A DNA stretch of 23,928 bases from assembly GCA_903819815.1 (NCBI GenBank), contig CAIJFC010000217.1, positions 1 through 23,928 on the forward strand, read 5' to 3'. A model generated the notes under the pieces. It had not been told where the DNA came from, ran no database searches, and worked only from the letters and a program-made list of their open reading frames with translations. Positions 23,901-23,928 of the stretch are shown here, piece by piece (the stretch's first letter is position 1; each line of letters starts with the position of its first letter). Source of the DNA: an uncultured Bacteroidota bacterium (GTDB lineage Bacteria > Bacteroidota > Bacteroidia > Flavobacteriales > Flavobacteriaceae). A program made the translations under genes and the position numbers.

Positions 23901-23928
23901 TTTATAACTGATCTTAGTTTAAAACGTG

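Noticed and set aside
1..23928. CRISPR array, insertion sequence, prophage or tRNA
   Set aside because: No regularly spaced repeats, transposase or integrase frames, or cloverleaf-like segments were seen on either strand.

Overview
The window is chromosomal DNA of a Bacteroidota member, most likely a Flavobacterium-like Flavobacteriaceae species. Supporting signs are the AT-rich base composition, a type IX secretion (T9SS) type A sorting domain, the Bacteroidota-type LptD, the bacillithiol enzyme BshA, starts without evident Shine-Dalgarno sequences, and several copies of the Bacteroidota promoter -7 element TAnnTTTG. No tRNA, rRNA, CRISPR array, insertion sequence, prophage or obvious horizontal-transfer island was seen. 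The window is densely coding: 23 protein genes, and no gap longer than about 130 bases.

Region 1 (1-2640, + strand) holds housekeeping and small-enzyme genes: an eIF1/SUI1-like translation factor, a PNP/UDP-family nucleoside phosphorylase, then a tightly coupled VOC / DinB-like / GNAT run with overlapping ends. Region 2 (2666-6120) holds DNA maintenance genes: uracil-DNA glycosylase (ung, - strand) divergent from a MutS2-type ATPase without a Smr nuclease domain, followed by a DCC/DUF393 thiol protein and a strong hairpin terminator. Region 3 (6138-9619, - strand) encodes a T9SS-secreted protein, a dicarboxylate/amino-acid:cation symporter and chorismate synthase (aroC). Region 4 (9737-11082, + strand) encodes an unrecognised lipoprotein and a small predicted outer-membrane protein.

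Region 5 (11094-20662, - strand) is a long co-directional gene run. In transcription order it holds a periplasmic N-acetylmuramoyl-L-alanine amidase with a SPOR-like tail, an MCE/MlaD lipid-transport protein, a membrane cytochrome-b-like/2x[4Fe-4S] protein, a small HAD-fold protein, a CCG-domain (HdrB-like) Fe-S protein, an unknown Bacteroidota protein, a lipoprotein fusing a NagZ-type GH3 glucosaminidase to a beta-lactamase-fold hydrolase, and BshA. Region 6 (20740-23839, + strand) is divergent: LptD, followed after one base by RidA and a second hairpin terminator.

Regions 5 and 6 together look like a cell-envelope locus: LPS export, lipid trafficking, peptidoglycan cleavage and recycling, plus an unassigned quinone-linked redox module. 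That redox module, with a HAD protein inserted between its two subunits, and the unknown 160-aa protein beside it are the best candidates for under-described biology. Other points of interest are TTG starts for lptD and mlaD, a cysteine-free LptD, a 10-bp perfect inverted repeat before bshA, and a Met replacing the intercalating Leu in Ung.
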